From Rotaria socialis (lineage: Eukaryota; Rotifera; Eurotatoria; Philodinida; Philodinidae), in assembly GCA_905331475.1 (NCBI GenBank), contig CAJNYU010000114.1:1-64000 (forward strand): 64,000 nucleotides of DNA, written 5' to 3'. The translations under genes were made by a program, and so were the position numbers. The notes beneath the pieces are model-generated. The model was not told the DNA's origin and searched no databases. It saw only the letters and a list, made by a program, of their open reading frames with translations. This document shows positions 62,513-64,000 of the stretch, piece after piece (position 1 is the stretch's first letter; each line of letters begins with the position of its first letter).

Positions 62513-62785
62513 TTAAACAATGAGCTGTTGATGTACTTGGATAGAAACATCGATTGGTGTCGTCTTCGATTTGCCAAGCTTTTCTTTTAACCATGACTTG
62601 ACATTCGCGAAACGAAAAGAATTGTTACATTCGGAGGTCTCTTTAACTTGTTGTTGTTGTTGTTGATGATGACGACACTGCCGAATGAGAGCATAGACAC
62701 CAATAGTCAGCCAGTTAATTATCATCACACATAACACAAAACTAATAGCAAGTAGAACAATGGTTGGTGCAATCGAATATTTTTT
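62513..62785 (-). CDS. Last exon of a possible single-pass membrane protein
   Basis: After a splice-acceptor-like TTTCTTTTAG the exon encodes a hydrophobic helix (APTIVLLAISFVLCVMIINW), then a basic, Gln-rich cytosolic tail of about 65 residues (RQCRHHQQQQQQ, FANVKSWLKEKLGKSK) ending at the stop at 62513. A start exon could be the ATG at 63430-63432 (MKTANVLVFIALRLHL, signal-like). A middle exon could lie at about 63050-63235 (NFTARRCQEILTHSVMENCA). Joining these is unproven. The family is not recognised. Confidence 0.4.
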   Translation of the reverse strand, partial: KKYSIAPTIVLLAISFVLCVMIINWLTIGVYALIRQCRHHQQQQQQVKETSECNNSFRFANVKSWLKEKLGKSKTTPIDVSIQVHQQLIV

Positions 62786-64000
62786 CTAAAAGAAAATCAT
62801 AAAATTTCGTTCACACTATCACAGCAGTTCTCAAGATTGATGATTAACCTAAAAGCTGTCTTTATTTTCTTGATATTGAGGAATGTTTTCACATATTAAG
62901 ATGCAGTCTTTGGCATAACATAGCTTTTATATAGTAGTTTAAATCTGTTAAATAGCACTTTTTTTCGTTGTGTACATGCACGGTTGCATAAAGTGCGCTA
63001 AAAACCATATTATTTTCATCAATTCGAAATTGATCAAACCCTTCATACTATTCAAAATAGAGATTCATTAAGGTGAAATGGAATTTCATTAACACATTAT
63101 TCTCAAGAATCTGTTTCTTTTGTTCAAAAACAAAAGATGCACAATTTTCCATTACTGAGTGTGTGAGTATTTCCTGGCACCTTCTAGCTGTGAAATTTAA
63201 GCTAGGCGTTGCCAGAAAACACATCTCAATAAGTCGATACATATTTTATATATCAAGAAAACAAGATCATCTCCTTGGTAAAAGATCGATTTTGAGTACT
63301 ACTTCAAGTAAGAAAAGTAATTTCGTATTTGTTTTACCAAATGATATAAACCTGACCATAAATAAATGCCAAAAACAACGGACAGAGATGCAATCGTAGA
63401 GCAATAAATACCAATACATTTGCGGTTTTCATCTTTTGTCAATGGAGGCTTGTCAAATTAAAAAAAAGAAAAAGAAATTTAACAAATCTCGAAGACTTCA
63501 AAAATATTTACTATTAGTATGCCAGTGGAATATAGGAATCTAATGAAAAAATATTACCCTTATTTACAGGTGATCGTAAGTCGATGAACTAGCCAGTAGT
63601 ATCGGGGATAAAAAATAAAATTTTTTTTTCTACTCAAGTCGGGGATGATTGGAAAATTTAAAACCAAATAATCTTTTCCAGAATAAGAAATATCTATCTA
63701 TTTTATTGATTGGTATAAACCAAATCAAGTACAACTACGCTGGTCGAATAGTTACTGACGTCCCTATTATCAGATGCTGATTGTCAAATCCCTAGAAATT
63801 TAGAGAGCTTTTGGCTGATTTTATCGAACTTCGACAAGATTCCCTCGAATCGGAATCAGATAAAGGGATTGTTCTTTCTTGAAATTCATTGATCAGCGAT
63901 GACTATGACTGAAAGTTTTTCGCGATTGTTTTTCAAATTTCTCTTGCTTTCGAGAGATTTGAATGAGATGTAATTAGGCAATCCAAATAAAAAAAAGAAA
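62786..64000. other. Right edge, possible upstream exons
   Basis: Apart from the candidate exons for the membrane protein named above, nothing in this 1.2 kb is recognisable. The gene on the left could extend beyond the window. Confidence 0.35.

Overview
The window looks like nuclear DNA of a bdelloid rotifer (Rotaria/Adineta/Philodina type). It is AT-rich. Its genes are metazoan and are cut by many introns of about 50-70 bp with GT..AG ends. It carries a gene joining an R-S-E-type ADP-ribosyltransferase to kinesin-light-chain-like TPRs, and an NHL-repeat propeller gene, both gene types I associate with bdelloids. No bacterial operons, CRISPR arrays, rRNA or tRNA genes were seen. The species assignment is inference.

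Layout. 1-2.4 kb: non-coding, with a 107-bp tandem repeat and a 21-bp minisatellite. 2.45-7.6 kb (+): 17-exon CAP-Gly/coiled-coil (CLIP-like) gene. 9.2-10.7 kb (+): decayed trypsin-like protease. 11.6-14.1 kb (-): ART-TPR protein. 14.2-20.1 kb: gene-poor, with foldback repeats. 20.1-21.0 kb (-): RING-like cysteine-rich protein. 21.6-23.8 kb: two non-autonomous FLYWCH/MULE elements. 25.8-30.9 kb (-): NEMF/Rqc2. 32.0-33.7 kb (+): adenosylhomocysteinase. 35.8-37.9 kb (+): unrecognised Pro/Arg-rich two-helix membrane protein. 40.8-41.7 kb (-): SoxB2-like factor in a large gene-free, microsatellite-rich domain. 46.3-47.4 kb (-): intact trypsin-like protease with a hydrophobic tail. 48.3-50.0 kb: Tc1-type transposon. 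51.4-52.4 kb (+): NHL-repeat protein. 56.7-57.1 kb (-): small Gly-rich protein. 57.2-59.8 kb: transposon cluster (TA-flanked MITE, pogo-like remnant, MULE transposase pseudogene). 62.5-62.8 kb (-): last exon of a possible membrane protein.

Housekeeping genes (NEMF in ribosome quality control, AHCY in the methyl cycle, CLIP-like microtubule binding, SoxB transcription control) lie among lineage-specific genes and cut-and-paste DNA transposons. They do not form a pathway cluster.

The most notable unlisted signal is a FLYWCH/MULE-derived family. At least four short copies (about 500-655 bp) have modular inverted ends built from AAAAATGTCGAAAGG-like subrepeats. Three have exact 8-bp target duplications. 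All keep a decayed FLYWCH-like reading frame. A separate degraded MULE transposase lies at 58.9-59.8 kb. Two assembly defects were seen: a 90-nt poly-G run ending in N at 44416, and a single N at 53178.
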